This document shows positions 5,982 to 7,033 of a DNA stretch of 7,033 nucleotides, in pieces; positions within the stretch are counted from its first letter, which is position 1, and each line of letters opens with the position of its first letter. A model generated the notes under the pieces. That model made no database searches. It saw only the letters and a program-made list of their open reading frames with translations, and was not told where the DNA came from. The stretch is from Prolixibacteraceae bacterium (lineage in GTDB: Bacteria > Bacteroidota > Bacteroidia > Bacteroidales > Prolixibacteraceae), in contig JAQIDF010000502.1 in the NCBI GenBank assembly GCA_027858145.1, positions 1 through 7,033 of the forward strand, written 5' to 3'. The translations under genes were made by a program, and so were the position numbers.

Positions 5982-7033
5982 ATGGAAAAAAACAGCAAAA
6001 TATACGTGGCAGGACATCGCGGACTGGTTGGCTCAGCAATATGGAAAACCCTTAAAAACAAAGGATATACAAATTTGATTGGCCGCACTTTTAGTGAGCT
6101 TGATTTAATGAACACAAAGGCCGTGGCTGAATTCTTTGCTGAGGAAAAGCCCGAATATGTTTTTCTGGCAGCAGCGAAAGTTGGCGGTATTGTTGCTAAC
6201 AACACCTATCGCGGGCAATTTATTTATGAAAACCTGATGATCCAGAATAATGTTATCCATCAGGCTTACCTTGCCGGGGTAAAAAAGCTCTTATTTTTAG
6301 GAAGCACATGTATATACCCGCGTGAAGCCCCCCAGCCTATGCCCGAAGACAGCCTCCTGACATCTCCGCTTGAATACACCAACGAACCCTACGCCATTGC
6401 AAAAATTGCCGGTATCAAAATGTGTGAAAGCTACAACTTACAGTATGGCACAAACTTTTTGAGCGTAATGCCAACAAACCTTTATGGTCCTAACGATAAT
6501 TTTAATCTCGAAACATCGCATGTTTTACCTGCACTGATACGTAAAATACATCTGGGCAAGTGCTTAAAAAACAATAATTGGGATGCAATTCGAAGAGATT
6601 TAGACAAGCGTCCACTTGAAACGATTGATGGTAAAGCAAACGAAGAGGAAATATTGCAGGTATTATCAAAATATGGTATTACACGAACACAAGCCGATGT
6701 TGATAAAAATCCAGCTTCGCAATCGGTCTCGGTAGAAATATGGGGAACAGGTAAACCCATGCGCGAATTTCTATGGAGTGAAGAAATGGCCGAAGCCTGT
6801 GTATTTGTTATGGAGAATGTTGACTTTAAAGATATTGTTTCGACAGGCTCAACAACCGGTACGACTGGCAAAATAACAGAAAATAAGCAACATGAAATAA
6901 GAAATACTCATATTAACATTGGCACCGGAAAAGAAGTAAGCATAAAACAGCTTGCAGAGCTTGTAAAAGAAAAAGTAGGTTTTAACGGGAACCTGTATTT
7001 CAATACCTCAAAACCCGACGGTACAATGAAAAA
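5982..7033 (+). CDS. fcl: GDP-L-fucose synthase, partial (3' end beyond the right edge)
   Basis: This enzyme (GDP-4-keto-6-deoxymannose 3,5-epimerase/4-reductase) uses NADPH to turn the Gmd product into GDP-L-fucose in the cytoplasm. The window holds 350 codons with no stop, and related Bacteroidota proteins are only slightly longer, so little is missing. The Rossmann motif GHRGLVG is at residues 11-17. S108, Y137 and K141 form the reductase triad, and C110 and H180 are the epimerase acid/base pair; all are one position later than in the E. coli enzyme (S107, Y136, K140, C109, H179). Residues about 194-250 are an extra segment seen in Bacteroidota homologues. Residues 286-296 (VSTGSTTGTTG) appear to be a further insertion encoded by a REP-like repeat. 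The ATG at 5982 precedes the first Rossmann strand directly. The 65-base spacer before it has no Shine-Dalgarno sequence and no clear terminator. Confidence 0.95.
   Translation, partial: MEKNSKIYVAGHRGLVGSAIWKTLKNKGYTNLIGRTFSELDLMNTKAVAEFFAEEKPEYVFLAAAKVGGIVANNTYRGQFIYENLMIQNNVIHQAYLAGVKKLLFLGSTCIYPREAPQPMPEDSLLTSPLEYTNEPYAIAKIAGIKMCESYNLQYGTNFLSVMPTNLYGPNDNFNLETSHVLPALIRKIHLGKCLKNNNWDAIRRDLDKRPLETIDGKANEEEILQVLSKYGITRTQADVDKNPASQSVSVEIWGTGKPMREFLWSEEMAEACVFVMENVDFKDIVSTGSTTGTTGKITENKQHEIRNTHINIGTGKEVSIKQLAELVKEKVGFNGNLYFNTSKPDGTMK
6837..6869 (+). repeat. REP-like short interspersed repeat inside fcl
   Basis: The stretch begins GTTTCGACAGGCTCAACAAC and continues CGGTACGACTGGC. Its reverse strand reads GGTTGTTGAGCCTGTCGAAA, which I recognise as the core of a small interspersed repeat common in many bacterial genomes. 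That repeat often turns up in spurious translations as VVEPVE, and the minus strand here does read PVVPVVEPVET. The 33 bases are a multiple of three and keep the fcl frame open, adding residues 286-296, rich in Gly, Ser and Thr. Only one arm of the usual inverted pair is evident. Assignment rests on memory of the repeat, since no second copy is present in this window. Confidence 0.6.

Noticed and set aside
5951..6052. Short plus-strand reading frame starting at an ATG ahead of fcl
   Set aside because: It overlaps fcl out of frame, has low-complexity Lys/Gln content and no leader-peptide signature such as an attenuator hairpin.
5815..6205. Two overlapping minus-strand open frames spanning the spacer before fcl
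   Set aside because: They are antisense to the GAGGGG motif of the kinase domain and the Rossmann start of fcl, so they are better explained as chance.
6482..6871. 129-codon open frame on the minus strand with a VVPVVEPVE start
   Set aside because: It is antisense to fcl, which has every catalytic residue. The VVEPVE string only reflects the repeat at 6837-6869.

Overview
The window looks like chromosomal DNA from a member of the Bacteroidota, perhaps of the Bacteroidales/Marinilabiliales type. Three things point that way: AT-rich spacers without clear Shine-Dalgarno sequences, a GH3 glycosidase with a short lipoprotein signal, and Gmd and Fcl proteins with the insertions usual in that phylum. 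The phylum is well supported. The genus is not determined.

Layout: (1) Positions 1-856, minus strand, hold the 5' part of a signalling gene that runs off the left edge. It encodes a divergent receiver-like domain followed by a PAS domain and probably starts at TTG. (2) A 25-bp divergent spacer separates it from a plus-strand run that continues to the right edge: a DUF456 membrane protein (882-1361), a GH3 beta-glycosidase lipoprotein (1380-3536), GDP-mannose 4,6-dehydratase gmd (3589-4746), a fused HxGH nucleotidylyltransferase/GHMP-kinase-like protein (4750-5916), and GDP-L-fucose synthase fcl (5982 to the edge, incomplete). Spacers are 18, 52, 3 and 65 bp. I see no convincing terminator between these genes, so they may be co-transcribed. 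No stretch over 300 bases lacks a gene, and I saw no tRNA, rRNA, CRISPR array or insertion sequence.

How the genes work together: Gmd and Fcl form the standard two-step route from GDP-D-mannose to GDP-L-fucose, the donor for fucosylated capsule, O-antigen or glycoprotein glycans. The gene between them is the most unusual item. It joins a cytidylyltransferase-type domain to a compact GHMP-kinase-like domain, as if to phosphorylate and then nucleotide-activate a sugar. It differs from both known fused sugar-activating enzymes, Fkp and HldE. A second notable item is a roughly 33-bp REP-like repeat that appears to sit in frame inside fcl, adding a Gly/Ser/Thr-rich stretch to the protein.
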